From positions 1 through 34,331 of IMG/VR virus record IMGVR_UViG_3300022752_004974: DNA of 34,331 bases. One strand, 5' to 3'. This document shows positions 14,977 to 23,070 of the stretch, piece after piece (the first letter of the stretch is position 1; each line of letters opens with the position of its first letter). Both the position numbers and the translations under genes were made by a program. This DNA comes from a virus. Under the pieces are notes generated by a model. It was given only the letters and a program-made list of their open reading frames with translations, searched no databases and was not told the DNA's origin.

Positions 14977-15201
14977 ATGAAATATTTAACTTTGTTAGCC
15001 ACTTGTGTGTTTTTAAAACAAACATGTGGTAATTTTCTTGTTATTATCAACAGTAATACAGAATCCATTTACATATGTAATACGGTTACTTTGGAGTGCG
15101 ATTTTTCAAATGTTGCTAATTTGATTCTTTTGAGGGAAACAAACTCATGTTCGAAGATGGTGCAGACAGATCTGATATTCAACAAGAGCTGCGGACGTTA
15201 A
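14977..15201 (+). CDS. Putative exported protein (74 aa)
   Basis: GGAGG before ATG 14977. A hydrophobic N-terminus (KYLTLLATCVFL) could be a signal peptide; LATC is a poor lipobox. Six or more Cys suggest an oxidising environment. The last 55 bases overlap the next gene in another frame. Function unknown. Confidence 0.6.
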   Translation: MKYLTLLATCVFLKQTCGNFLVIINSNTESIYICNTVTLECDFSNVANLILLRETNSCSKMVQTDLIFNKSCGR

Positions 15202-15650
15202 TATCCTTAGGGGATACATTAACGTACGGAGAGCTTAAGGATTTAGTTTCAGATACTTCAAAAATAAGCAGGCTAGAAGTAGAGATGCTGTACATGGAAT
15301 CCATGGAGTGCGTCTTAGAATTTGTAACAATTTGTCATGATTTATCAAGTGGCAAAATATATCTAATGTGCAAATCATGTGCAATAATGCATCATTCATT
15401 GGTTTCTAATATTTTAGATCTAAAATCATTAGATGGAAACTGTGTCTTTCTTGATCCCAAAGATATAATTAATTTTTTAAATATATCAGCGGACCCTCAA
15501 ACCGAGATACTTATAGCCGTGCATTCGCATACAAACGATATGTTGTTTATGCTAGCGCCAGTGACAATAGTAGGACCTGGAGTCGTTAGATTAAAAAATG
15601 GACAATGTTCATCTAGGCACGATGTTGTTTCTTTCTGGGGAGAGATGTGA
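15147..15650 (+). CDS. Hypothetical 167-aa protein
   Basis: ATG 15147 starts inside the preceding gene. Soluble alpha/beta sequence with many Cys (MCKSCAIMHH) and a C-terminal strand-rich part (ILIAVHSHTNDMLFMLAPV). HSH could bind metal, but no known motif is complete. Function unknown. Confidence 0.75.
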   Translation: MFEDGADRSDIQQELRTLISLGDTLTYGELKDLVSDTSKISRLEVEMLYMESMECVLEFVTICHDLSSGKIYLMCKSCAIMHHSLVSNILDLKSLDGNCVFLDPKDIINFLNISADPQTEILIAVHSHTNDMLFMLAPVTIVGPGVVRLKNGQCSSRHDVVSFWGEM

Positions 15651-15961
15651 TGTCTAAGATTAAAAATTCTAATTTCGTAAATATTCAAGTAAAGACAAAA
15701 GATTTTTTTGAGCTTACGCGATCCAATATTCACGACATGGGTGAAGAAAAAACAATTGTAAGACTGGTTGACGGAGATAGGATTTTAAGAACATTCAAAG
15801 GTATAGAGGCAAAAAGTGCAATAGTATCTTTAGCTTTAGATTCAAATGGTCGGGTTTTTCTAAGAAACATAGATGATTTACTTAGAACAGTAAAGGATAT
15901 TAGATTTTGGAATAATAAAAAAATGTTTTCTGATAAAAAGAGAGGTTTTGTAAATGGATAA
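15650..15961 (+). CDS. Hypothetical 103-aa protein
   Basis: ATG 15650 (GGGGAG seven bases upstream) is preferred to GTG 15647. It overlaps the previous stop. Basic, probably beta-rich (KTIVRLVDGDRILRTFKGI). The stop overlaps the next gene by eight bases. Function unknown. Confidence 0.75.
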   Translation: MSKIKNSNFVNIQVKTKDFFELTRSNIHDMGEEKTIVRLVDGDRILRTFKGIEAKSAIVSLALDSNGRVFLRNIDDLLRTVKDIRFWNNKKMFSDKKRGFVNG

Positions 15962-16193
15962 AGAAAAATTAACTAATATAGTAATCAACTTTTGGAAAAA
16001 GCTGATACTAGAAAAAATGGGAATGTTTTTATTAATAGATGGAATGACATCTCTCTTTTTCTTTATTTTTTTTAACGCAAATGTTTCTGTATTGTTAATA
16101 GTCTTTTTAAGTGGAATACCCAAATATATAGCTGGAGCGTTGGCTGGAGCTAAGTGTTTGTATTCATCAATCGATGAGGCATTTAAACAATGA
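15954..16193 (+). CDS. Two-helix membrane protein, holin candidate (79 aa)
   Basis: ATG 15954. Two hydrophobic segments (about residues 23-44 and 45-68) are separated by only a couple of polar residues, and the ends are charged. Size and topology match class II holins, and a lytic transglycosylase is encoded at 27140. No sequence signature proves it. Overlaps the next gene by ATGA. Confidence 0.65.
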   Translation: MDKEKLTNIVINFWKKLILEKMGMFLLIDGMTSLFFFIFFNANVSVLLIVFLSGIPKYIAGALAGAKCLYSSIDEAFKQ

Positions 16194-16438
16194 TAACAAC
16201 TCTAATACATACTTTTACTATAGCAATGAGTAGCCCATATTCTGCTGATGTTTCTCTTCATTTAGAGAGGTGTACAAATCCAACTATAAACATTCAACCA
16301 ATTAAACCGATCATATCTTTAAAATGCGACAATTATCAACTTACTGTCAACTGTGCTGATAAGCAAAAAACAATAAAATCTCTAATAAATAAAGAAAATA
16401 TTTATCTGGGACATATTGAGTGTAGAAAGGCAAGGTGA
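16190..16438 (+). CDS. Putative exported protein (82 aa)
   Basis: ATGA overlap. The N-terminus (MITTLIHTFTIAMSSPYSA) resembles a short signal peptide. The mature part has five Cys and small beta-like segments. It sits between two membrane proteins, so an envelope role (for example spanin or holin regulation) is imaginable but not shown. Confidence 0.6.
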   Translation: MITTLIHTFTIAMSSPYSADVSLHLERCTNPTINIQPIKPIISLKCDNYQLTVNCADKQKTIKSLINKENIYLGHIECRKAR

Positions 16439-16659
16439 TGAGTATCCTTATTCTTATTGCTCTTGTTTCTGTTATATTTTGGATAGTGATTAAATTTGTT
16501 CCCAATAATTCTCAAAAATCGACACATAATGATTCTTTTTATTCGTTTAATAAAACCGAAACAGATAAACATATAGAAAGAATATCTTATCAAACCAACG
16601 CAAACTACATGAACAACTTGATTCAACAAATAAAAGGAGGCAAATATGGAAATCAATAA
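16438..16659 (+). CDS. Membrane-anchored protein (73 aa)
   Basis: ATG 16438 just after the previous stop; GTG 16435 is an alternative. One N-terminal membrane helix (SILILIALVSVIFWIVIKF) then a polar, Asn-rich domain facing the other side. This is the layout of an i-spanin, but the coiled coil is short. Overlaps the next gene by 14 bases. Confidence 0.65.
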   Translation: MSILILIALVSVIFWIVIKFVPNNSQKSTHNDSFYSFNKTETDKHIERISYQTNANYMNNLIQQIKGGKYGNQ

Positions 16660-16927
16660 CGACATTTCACTTCAATCTGAACTAAATCGGTCTATCGAGG
16701 TTTCTAAATCAAACCTTCACAACTCTCTAGAAAGACTAAAGTTTTTAGTATCTAACTTCAATGGTTCAGAAGAACATCTAAGGGCTTTAGAATTTGTAGA
16801 ATCATGCGCGTCGATTGAATTTGCAAATTTAAAGCATTTGAATAAAATGCATAACAAAGAAGTCTCGTCCCCATCCTTCTTAAAAAGATTTTTTACATAT
16901 CTTGGATTCAGGGCGAATGCTCTTTAA
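16646..16927 (+). CDS. Hypothetical helical protein (93 aa)
   Basis: AAGGAGG before ATG 16646. Mostly charged helix (heptad-like Leu pattern), ending in an aromatic, basic FLKRFFTYLGFRANAL segment that could touch membrane. Function unknown. Confidence 0.75.
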   Translation: MEINNDISLQSELNRSIEVSKSNLHNSLERLKFLVSNFNGSEEHLRALEFVESCASIEFANLKHLNKMHNKEVSSPSFLKRFFTYLGFRANAL

Positions 16928-16934
16928 TAGTTGA

Positions 16935-16965
16935 AATCGATTCTATTTCCTCATAGGAGGAAATA
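16935..16965 (+). promoter_or_regulatory. AATCGATTCT motif abutting a 9-bp SD hairpin
   Basis: The motif is 16935-16944. TATTTCCTC (16944-16952) pairs perfectly with GAGGAAATA (16957-16965) around ATAG, so the AGGAGG SD of the gene at 16968 is buried. This is the cleanest motif-plus-hairpin leader in the window. Confidence 0.6.
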
Positions 16966-16967
16966 CT

Positions 16968-17318
16968 ATGCAGTTTATCGATATCGTATGCATAGCCGAC
17001 GATGAACATTCTGTTGAAGTGATTTCTTCGTCGGCTATTAAATATAGTGTTACTAATAAAATAAATCGCAAAACAGCTGTTGTGTTAGCAAAAAAAATAG
17101 ATACTTATTGGTTCATCATTCATGGGCAATATCTAACAACCGAGACTCTTCCATTGGAATTTGCAATGGTGGCTGACTACTGTGTTAAAAGATACATCGA
17201 AACAAATGGCGAAGAAAACGATAAGCTTTCAAGAGAAATTAAAAAGATAACCAGTCAAGAATTAGAATTAGACAAACAGCGTCAAACAAATTCTTTTGCG
17301 GGAAGAGCGTGGAAATAA
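16968..17318 (+). CDS. Hypothetical 116-aa protein
   Basis: ATG 16968, SD inside the hairpin described upstream. The first 75 residues look like an alpha/beta domain (FIDIVCIADDEHSVEVISSS). The last 35 are a charged helix ending in a SFAGRAWK tail. Function unknown. Confidence 0.75.
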   Translation: MQFIDIVCIADDEHSVEVISSSAIKYSVTNKINRKTAVVLAKKIDTYWFIIHGQYLTTETLPLEFAMVADYCVKRYIETNGEENDKLSREIKKITSQELELDKQRQTNSFAGRAWK

Positions 17319-17334
17319 TAATCGAGGCGACACA

Positions 17335-17547
17335 ATGACTGCAAAGATACTGCAATTTAAGAGAAAAGAATTAAAAACAAATGATACTCAATTAGATCCA
17401 TTAGCTGAAATACTTGAATTAATTGAAAAAGATTCTTCAAACGAAGAAAAAAACAATTCTATTTCTTTTGAAGAAAGAAAGTTTATGGAAATAGAACAAC
17501 GTAAAAAAAAGAATGAATCTGTATTAAAATCTTATGGAATCAAATGA
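17335..17547 (+). CDS. Hypothetical charged protein (70 aa)
   Basis: ATG 17335 (GAGG seven bases upstream), not the TTG at 17296. Highly charged, probably largely disordered or helical (EERKFMEIEQRKKKN). It converges on the minus-strand gene with an 8-base overlap. Function unknown. Confidence 0.7.
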   Translation: MTAKILQFKRKELKTNDTQLDPLAEILELIEKDSSNEEKNNSISFEERKFMEIEQRKKKNESVLKSYGIK

Positions 17548-17833
17548 TCTTGCCCGGAGAAGAAGTCATGCCTGCTCCAGGTGTTACTGTAGCCCCTCCG
17601 CTTGCTGTCCCTATGCCTGGATTTACTATTATAGGTATTCCCGCAGAAACCTGTGCATCCTGTTGTAATGTGTTTACGATGTCTTCTGCTATTTCAGAGA
17701 TTGCAGAAGCCATTTTTTGCCAATGTTCTTTTGCCTTGGGGTTGTCCTTAGAGTCTTTTGAAAATTCTTTTTCTAAAGCATTATATATTCTTGTTTTTAA
17801 TGCTGACTTTAATTTTTCTGCTACTAATGGCAT
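17540..17833 (-). CDS. Putative virion-associated protein, 97 aa
   Basis: The start is the ATG at 17833-17831 with GGAG six bases upstream; the longer frame to 17926 has no SD. The N-terminal two thirds are helical (EKLKSALKTRIYNALEKEFS; KMASAISEIAEDIVNTL). The C-terminal third is Gly/Pro/Thr-rich (GTASGGATVTPG) and ends SPGKII. This layout resembles small structural proteins of tailed phages, from memory. A lone minus-strand gene in a plus-strand block may be transcribed late with the fibre gene. Confidence 0.7.
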   Translation of the reverse strand: MPLVAEKLKSALKTRIYNALEKEFSKDSKDNPKAKEHWQKMASAISEIAEDIVNTLQQDAQVSAGIPIIVNPGIGTASGGATVTPGAGMTSSPGKII

Positions 17834-17880
17834 TTTAATCTCCAAATTTAGTTCACACTTCTTATACCTCATTGAGTCTA

Positions 17881-17910
17881 GTCTAACCCAAAAAAAGGGT
17901 ACAATTAGAC
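17881..17910 (+). promoter_or_regulatory. Two-tier hairpin upstream of the nrd leader
   Basis: GTCTAA pairs with TTAGAC at the ends, and inside it CCC pairs with GGG around seven A. It stands before a tiny gene with a perfect SD and the nrdB-nrdA genes. It could be a terminator for the upstream unit on either strand or a regulatory leader. Confidence 0.4.
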
Positions 17911-17938
17911 CTACCAGCAGCAGCAAGGAGGAAATTAA

Positions 17939-18007
17939 ATGTTTACACTATCTACTCCCACAAAAAATGCTGCGCTCGATAATTACTCCAATAAAATTAT
18001 AGATTAA
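17939..18007 (+). CDS. Tiny ORF ahead of nrdB (22 aa)
   Basis: AAGGAGG six bases before ATG 17939 is one of the best SD sites in the window. The product (MFTLSTPTKNAALDNYSNKI plus two residues) matches no family I know. It could be a leader peptide controlling nrdB or a small protein in its own right. Confidence 0.45.
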   Translation: MFTLSTPTKNAALDNYSNKIID

Positions 18008-18021
18008 GAAAAGAGGACTAA

Positions 18022-18078
18022 ATGAAAATCGCTAGTCGAGTAGTCTCATTTTCTTTAAAGAGGGCCAAAGAATGCTGA
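18022..18078 (+). CDS. Tiny ORF overlapping the nrdB start (18 aa)
   Basis: ATG 18022 with AGAGGA upstream. Basic, amphipathic product ending KRAKEC. Its stop lies seven bases inside nrdB, so translation of nrdB may be coupled to it. It may be chance at this length. Confidence 0.35.
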   Translation: MKIASRVVSFSLKRAKEC

Positions 18079-19061
18079 CAACGGCGCGCGCAGCGTATCG
18101 TCCATTTAAATACCCTGAAGCTTTTGAATACTTTACAAAACAAGCAATGGCACATTGGATTCCTACTGAAGTATCAATGGCTGCAGACATAAGAGATTAT
18201 AATCAAAATCTTTCTGCAACAGAAAAAGAAGTTGTAATAAAGATTTTGCGTCTGTTCACAACGATAGAAATCGACGCAGAAGAGTATTGGTCCAACCATG
18301 TTTCCAAGTGGTTTCCTCATCCTGAGATTCAACAGATGGCTTCTCAGAACGGCGGCATGGAAGCAATACATATCTGGGGCTACGATTACCTATCTCAGAG
18401 TCTGGGTCTTCCTCTTAGCGAATATGAAGAATTTTTAAACGACCCAGCCATGAGATCTAAGAAAAACAGATTAGCAGGGCTTCTGACATCTGTAGAAACT
18501 CTTCAGGACAAAGCAGTAAGTCTAGCTGTGTTCTCTGCTTTTACGGAAGGTGTTTCTTTGTTCTCATCGTTTGCAGTTCTTATGTCTTTTTCTAGGTTTG
18601 GTAAATTAAAAGGTGTTGCAAACATAGTAGCGTGGTCTGTGAGGGACGAGTCTCTTCATTCAGAAGCTGGGTGTTGGCTGTTCAGAAAATTAATGGAAGA
18701 GAATCCAGAACTCATGACTGATGATCTTCGACAGAGAATAATAAATGCAGCTCGAGAAACCGTAGATCTAGAAGATGATTATATAGATTCTGTATTCTCC
18801 AGTGGAGACATAGAGGGCCTATCTTCAAAAGATTTAAAATCATATATTCGTTTCAGAGCAAATACAAAGCTAGAAGACCTTGGACTTAAAAGAAACTGGA
18901 AGAACATAGACATGCAATCTGTTAAGCGCATAACAGACTGGTTCGATATCATGGTGAGTGGCGGAGAGCATGCTGATTTTTTTGCTGTCAAACCAACAGC
19001 ATATTCTAAGGGGCATGTCTCATGGGATACTGTAAACTTTGATAGTAGGAAATATTTGTGA
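18072..19061 (+). CDS. nrdB: Ribonucleoside-diphosphate reductase class I small subunit, NrdB (329 aa)
   Basis: Supplies the di-iron/tyrosyl radical to NrdA to make dNDPs. Visible metal-site residues are Glu97 and His100 (EAIH), the Glu of FTEGVSLF and the RDESLH pair; the first carboxylate is Glu66 or Asp68. The radical Tyr is present as Tyr104, four residues after His100 as in E. coli Tyr122. Length is close to the usual 320-375. AGAGGG precedes ATG 18072. It overlaps nrdA by GTGA-type coupling. Confidence 0.97.
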   Translation: MLTTARAAYRPFKYPEAFEYFTKQAMAHWIPTEVSMAADIRDYNQNLSATEKEVVIKILRLFTTIEIDAEEYWSNHVSKWFPHPEIQQMASQNGGMEAIHIWGYDYLSQSLGLPLSEYEEFLNDPAMRSKKNRLAGLLTSVETLQDKAVSLAVFSAFTEGVSLFSSFAVLMSFSRFGKLKGVANIVAWSVRDESLHSEAGCWLFRKLMEENPELMTDDLRQRIINAARETVDLEDDYIDSVFSSGDIEGLSSKDLKSYIRFRANTKLEDLGLKRNWKNIDMQSVKRITDWFDIMVSGGEHADFFAVKPTAYSKGHVSWDTVNFDSRKYL

Positions 19062-20749
19062 ATCTAGAAGAACTAAAGAAAAACAAAGAAGCTCCGGAAT
19101 GGTTGACGGAACCAGGTCTTCAGACACTGAAGGGTGGTTATCTTCTTCAAGATGAGACTCCAAAATCAGCGTGGCGCCGTGTAGCAGTGTCAGCGGCTAC
19201 ACGTCTTGGCAGACCTGAACTTGAGAACGACTTCTTTGACATCATGTGGAAAGGGTGGTTGTGTCTGTCTACTCCATGTTTTTCTAACATGGGAACAGAA
19301 AGAGGTCTTCCGATAAGCTGCTACTCTATTCATGTGGGAGACTCGACAGACAACATCTTCACCAAGAACCACGAGCTTGCTATGCTGTCCAAATATGGCG
19401 GAGGCGTCGGAGTGTACATGGGCGATATTCGACCAGCAGGTGCTAAGATATCGTCAGGCGGAACAACGGAAGGGTTGATTCCTTTTGCCAAGGTCTACGA
19501 CTCAACGATAATCGGAGTGTCGCAAGGCAACATGCGCAGAGGTGCGGCTGCTGTTTACATCCCATGGAGCCACGGCGATATCAGCTCCTTCATGCGAATG
19601 AGAAGACCTGAAGGAGATGTCAATCGTCAATGTTTGAACCTTCATCACGGCGTGTGTTTAGATGATTCGTTCTTTCAGAAACTGAAAGACGGAGATGAGA
19701 AGACTCGCGAGTTCTGTCTTGAGATGTACAAGACAAGATTAGAAACCGGCGAGCCATATTGGTTCATGACAGATAATGTAAGAAGAAACAGACCAGAGGC
19801 CTATGTCAAGAAAAACCTCGAAGTTTACACATCAAACATCTGTAACGAGATATATCTACACACAGATCCAGATCACACGTTTGTGTGTTGCCTAAGCTCT
19901 ATGAACCTTGCAAGGTGGGAAGAGTGGAAAGATACGAACGCTGTTTATCTTGCGACTTGGCTACTCGAAGGTGTAATGAATGAGTTCATAGAGAAAGCAA
20001 AAAGTCGACCAGGCTTCGAGGCATCTGTTAGACATGCAGAGAAAGGCAGAGCATTGGGTCTTGGTGTTCTAGGTTGGCACACTCTTCTTCAATCAGAGAT
20101 GACGTCTATGGACGATTTTAGAGCGTCTTTGCTTAACAGAGCTATCTTCAAAAAAATAAAAGAAGAAGCAACTAGAGCAAGCAGGGATATGGCACAAGAG
20201 TATGGCGAACCTGAGTGGTGTAAGGGAACTGGACTTAGGAACACCCATCTTCTAGCTGTTGCTCCAACTGCATCAAACTCGATAATCTCAGGAAACGTGT
20301 CTGCTGGTATAGAACCGATCAACGCAAACGCATACGTCAAGAAGACATCTAAAGGCACTTTCATCGAGTTTAATCCGCAACTCAAGATGCTACTAGCTTC
20401 TAAAAATCAGGACAACGATCAGACGTGGAAAATCATAATTGAAGATGGTGGTTCTGTGAGAAATCTTGCATGTTTAACCGACAAAGAGAAATCCGTGTTC
20501 AAGACGGCTTTTGAGATAGATCAAAGAGTGTTGGTAGATCTTGCTGGAGATAGACAGAAGTATATCTGTCAAGGACAGAGCTTAAATCTGTTTTTCTCTG
20601 CAGACGTTGATCCACAGTATTTTCACGATGTACATATGAAAGCTTATGAAAAAGGTTTGAATGGACTGTATTATGTTCGCTCGAGCTCTGTGTTACGAGC
20701 GGACATATCGTCTCGCGGAAACGAAGAATGCTCCGCCTGCCACTCGTAG
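19058..20749 (+). CDS. nrdA: Ribonucleoside-diphosphate reductase class I large subunit, NrdA (563 aa)
   Basis: Catalytic subunit. Active-site residues are all visible: Cys88 (PISCYS), Asn260-x-Cys262-x-Glu264 (SNICNEI), Cys277 of VCCLSS, the Tyr-Tyr pair (GLYYVRS) and a C-terminal Cys-x2-Cys (EECSACHS) for thiol exchange. It is about 200 residues shorter than E. coli NrdA and lacks the N-terminal ATP-cone, so dATP inhibition is probably absent, as in many phages. GTG start overlapping the nrdB stop. Confidence 0.97.
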   Translation: MNLEELKKNKEAPEWLTEPGLQTLKGGYLLQDETPKSAWRRVAVSAATRLGRPELENDFFDIMWKGWLCLSTPCFSNMGTERGLPISCYSIHVGDSTDNIFTKNHELAMLSKYGGGVGVYMGDIRPAGAKISSGGTTEGLIPFAKVYDSTIIGVSQGNMRRGAAAVYIPWSHGDISSFMRMRRPEGDVNRQCLNLHHGVCLDDSFFQKLKDGDEKTREFCLEMYKTRLETGEPYWFMTDNVRRNRPEAYVKKNLEVYTSNICNEIYLHTDPDHTFVCCLSSMNLARWEEWKDTNAVYLATWLLEGVMNEFIEKAKSRPGFEASVRHAEKGRALGLGVLGWHTLLQSEMTSMDDFRASLLNRAIFKKIKEEATRASRDMAQEYGEPEWCKGTGLRNTHLLAVAPTASNSIISGNVSAGIEPINANAYVKKTSKGTFIEFNPQLKMLLASKNQDNDQTWKIIIEDGGSVRNLACLTDKEKSVFKTAFEIDQRVLVDLAGDRQKYICQGQSLNLFFSADVDPQYFHDVHMKAYEKGLNGLYYVRSSSVLRADISSRGNEECSACHS

Positions 20750-20754
20750 GTGTG

Positions 20755-20785
20755 ATCCGAATCTTTAATATCAAAAATGTGATAT
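20755..20785 (+). promoter_or_regulatory. Motif variant ATCCGAATCT plus hairpin
   Basis: A one-base-off copy of the recurrent motif (20755-20764) is followed by ATATCA/TGATAT (20768-20773 with 20780-20785). It lies 55 bases before the next start, the same layout as the clear copies. Confidence 0.4.
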
Positions 20786-20819
20786 GTGATCTTGCTACTC
20801 AAAAGCAATTGGAGGTTTT

Positions 20820-21188
20820 ATGTCTGAAAAAAGCAACGATACAAAGTTTCAAAGAGAGCCCTTGAAGGAAGTTCTTACCGATAAAGATGACGTGTTTGTT
20901 GTTTTTGACTTTTTCAAAACCTGGGATATCGAGATTCCGGATTATCTTAAAAAAGCATGCAACGAATATAGCTCCCTCCTGGAACAAGCAGAGTCTAATA
21001 AAGTTGAAGAAGAGCAGATCGTAACAGCTCAAAATATCTTTCGCGTAGCTTTGTGTCGAGCTATCTATGATGTAAAAGACGAACCTGTCTTTCAAGAAGA
21101 ACTTTTGCACAACGCCGTAGAGAACTCCAGACAGATAGTTTTGTTCGATGATTTTAACAACTCTATCGAGAAGGATCTGACTGAATGA
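20820..21188 (+). CDS. Hypothetical acidic protein (122 aa)
   Basis: GGAGG before ATG 20820. Acidic, helical, soluble; contains VFVVFDFFKTWDIEIP and a Cys-x3-Tyr region but no recognised motif. ATGA overlap with the next gene. Function unknown; position after nrdA suggests a metabolic or replication-linked unit. Confidence 0.8.
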   Translation: MSEKSNDTKFQREPLKEVLTDKDDVFVVFDFFKTWDIEIPDYLKKACNEYSSLLEQAESNKVEEEQIVTAQNIFRVALCRAIYDVKDEPVFQEELLHNAVENSRQIVLFDDFNNSIEKDLTE

Positions 21189-21484
21189 GTACAGATCAAG
21201 AACTTATCGACGATGTGTTAGATAATTTTAACTTCGAAAACGTACATGTGGCAATGACCGTGCTCAAGTGGACATGGAGTCTTGAAAATGGACTTGAGGT
21301 TCCATCAAAAGCACAGCTAAGAAGAATGGCTAGATCTCTATTGAAAGATGTTATCACTAAGTCATACGAGAAAGTTGGATCTGGCGGTTTTGAAGCCAGT
21401 TTTGACAAAGAATCTAGGCATCTTGCGCTGTCATTTGTACTTGAACAATACACAACAGAAGTATCGGACACCTTACACGTATAA
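21185..21484 (+). CDS. Conserved phage hypothetical protein (99 aa)
   Basis: ATGA overlap. FNFENVHVAMTVLKWTWS near the N-terminus and GSGGFEASFD near residue 65 match a small family I recall from many phages, with no known function. Mostly helical with a short strand region. Directly precedes the ligase. Confidence 0.8.
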   Translation: MSTDQELIDDVLDNFNFENVHVAMTVLKWTWSLENGLEVPSKAQLRRMARSLLKDVITKSYEKVGSGGFEASFDKESRHLALSFVLEQYTTEVSDTLHV

Positions 21485-21497
21485 GTAAGAGGCTGAC

Positions 21498-22370
21498 ATG
21501 ATCATACAAAGACCAATGCTTGCCTCAGCTGTTGAAGATACTAATAAACTTAAATATCCTTTGATAGCAAGCCCTAAACTAGACGGAATAAGAGCAATAC
21601 TTCAAAACAACCTTCTTGTGTCAAGAACTTTCAAACCTATCCCAAATCGCCATATAAGAAACACACTAGAATCGCTTGATCTAGATTGCGCTTTGGATGG
21701 AGAACTAGTATCTGGTGATTCATTCAACGAATCGTCATCTGCGATTATGAGCAGAGATGGTCGACCTGATTTTTCTTACTTTGTTTTTGACTCAGTCATC
21801 GATCCAAGTGAAGCATTCTCAAGCAGAATAAAGAGACTAGAAGAAATAACTAAAAAGCATCCAAGCATTAAGTTGGTTGAGCAAGAGATAATTGCGTCTT
21901 CCAAAGATTTACTAGAATATGAGAAGAAATGTCTTGATAGAAACTTTGAGGGAGTGATGATCAGAGATTCAAATGGATCTTATAAGTTCGGAAGATCATC
22001 GCTGCGCGAAGGCTTGCTTCTCAAACTTAAGAGATTCGAAGATTCAGAAGCTATAGTGCTTGGCTATGAAGAGATGATGCACAATACAAATCCAGAAGAG
22101 CTGGATGCGTTCGGCAACGTCAAAAGATCAACAGCCATTAGCGGCATGGTTGGATCTAATATGCTTGGTGCTTTTTTAGTTAGAGATATTACATCTAACG
22201 TTGATTTTGCAATATCAACCGGGTTGACAGAAAAGCAGCGCATAGATTTGTGGAGTGTCAAAGACAGCTTAGTTGGTAAGATTATAAAGTACAGACATCA
22301 GCCAAGCGGGGCTCTTGAAAAACCTCGTTTTCCAATATTTGAAGGATTTCGTCACAAAGACGATCTATAA
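21498..22370 (+). CDS. ATP-dependent DNA ligase (290 aa)
   Basis: Seals nicks during phage DNA replication. Nucleotidyltransferase motifs: Lys27 in SPKLDGIR (adenylation site), DGEL with Glu69, FVFDS, EGVMIRD with Glu151, and LLKLKRF. A C-terminal OB-fold follows. No extra DNA-binding domain, so this is a minimal ligase of phage/ChlV type. GAGG precedes ATG 21498. NAD-dependent ligase is excluded by length and motifs. Confidence 0.95.
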   Translation: MIIQRPMLASAVEDTNKLKYPLIASPKLDGIRAILQNNLLVSRTFKPIPNRHIRNTLESLDLDCALDGELVSGDSFNESSSAIMSRDGRPDFSYFVFDSVIDPSEAFSSRIKRLEEITKKHPSIKLVEQEIIASSKDLLEYEKKCLDRNFEGVMIRDSNGSYKFGRSSLREGLLLKLKRFEDSEAIVLGYEEMMHNTNPEELDAFGNVKRSTAISGMVGSNMLGAFLVRDITSNVDFAISTGLTEKQRIDLWSVKDSLVGKIIKYRHQPSGALEKPRFPIFEGFRHKDDL

Positions 22371-22378
22371 GGAACAAC

Positions 22379-22609
22379 ATGAGACGAGTAACCCTGATGC
22401 GAACAAGGGACCTGAACACATGGGTAATCGTCTCAGAAAAAGGCGTGAAACTCGTTGAAAAGAGAATAGAAGAAGAGCAAGAAGCAATCGATTGGGCTAA
22501 AAATTATATGTCTTCTTTTTCTGGTATAAATTGTTATTTGGAGATTGATTATGGAAGCTATGGAAAACGTACCTACGAAGAAGAGTCTAAAGAAACTCCA
22601 AGTAATTAA
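22379..22609 (+). CDS. Hypothetical 76-aa protein
   Basis: AAGGA before ATG 22379. Small alpha/beta layout (TWVIVSEKGVKLVEKRIEEE) recalling short one-helix two-strand domains. The last 59 bases overlap the next gene. Function unknown. Confidence 0.7.
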   Translation: MRRVTLMRTRDLNTWVIVSEKGVKLVEKRIEEEQEAIDWAKNYMSSFSGINCYLEIDYGSYGKRTYEEESKETPSN

Positions 22610-22868
22610 AAATATCACATCTTTTTCAATGTCAGCTGTCGACATAGCTCTAGATCTGAAGTCCGCGGGAGTTTTTTCCGATTCTATCTTCAATGAAATA
22701 AGAACATCCAGAGACAAAGAAGAATCGCTACTTGTTGCTTTAGAAAAAGCATCAAAAGATGGAAAAATTGAACTACTAGACTACGAATGGACTATCCTGC
22801 CGATAGAGAGAAGCAAGTTAACTGTCTTAACGTCCTATGGAATAAAAGAATATGAATCAAAAGAGTGA
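22551..22868 (+). CDS. Hypothetical helical protein (105 aa)
   Basis: ATG 22551 (GGAG seven bases upstream) instead of the TTG at 22545. Lys-rich start, then a helical body with short hydrophobic segments; SGKIELLDYEW-like residues late in the chain faintly resemble the array core but not enough to assign. A motif copy TTCCGATTCT lies inside at 22676. Function unknown. Confidence 0.7.
   Translation: MEAMENVPTKKSLKKLQVIKNITSFSMSAVDIALDLKSAGVFSDSIFNEIRTSRDKEESLLVALEKASKDGKIELLDYEWTILPIERSKLTVLTSYGIKEYESKE
22676..22685 (+). promoter_or_regulatory. Motif copy inside a gene
   Basis: Exact TTCCGATTCT within the coding region of the 105-aa protein. It may be an internal promoter for the genes at 22852 and 23067 or a chance match in AT-rich DNA. 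Confidence 0.3.
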
Positions 22869-23070
22869 CAATAAAAGCTTAGGCGAGTATATTCTGATAG
22901 ACAGATCTGACGTTCCATCTGTAGAAGATTTAACTGCAACAGTTGAAAGATTAGAAAAAGACATAGCAACCCTATCAAGTATGGGCGCTTCTAAATACAA
23001 AGATCAAGCAAAATCATTGATTCCAGTTTTAAGTTATTTAAAACTTCTATTGACGCGGAGTAAAAAATGA
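22852..23070 (+). CDS. Hypothetical coiled-coil protein (72 aa)
   Basis: ATG 22852 within the end of the previous gene. Residues 23-50 form a heptad-rich helix (LTATVERLEKDIATLSSMG). No membrane segment. ATGA overlap with the next gene. Function unknown. Confidence 0.7.
   Translation: MNQKSDNKSLGEYILIDRSDVPSVEDLTATVERLEKDIATLSSMGASKYKDQAKSLIPVLSYLKLLLTRSKK

Noticed and set aside
22551-22868. Possible further member of the microprotein family
   Set aside because: The similarity is limited to a few residues around KIELLDYEW and the hydrophobic helix pattern is missing.
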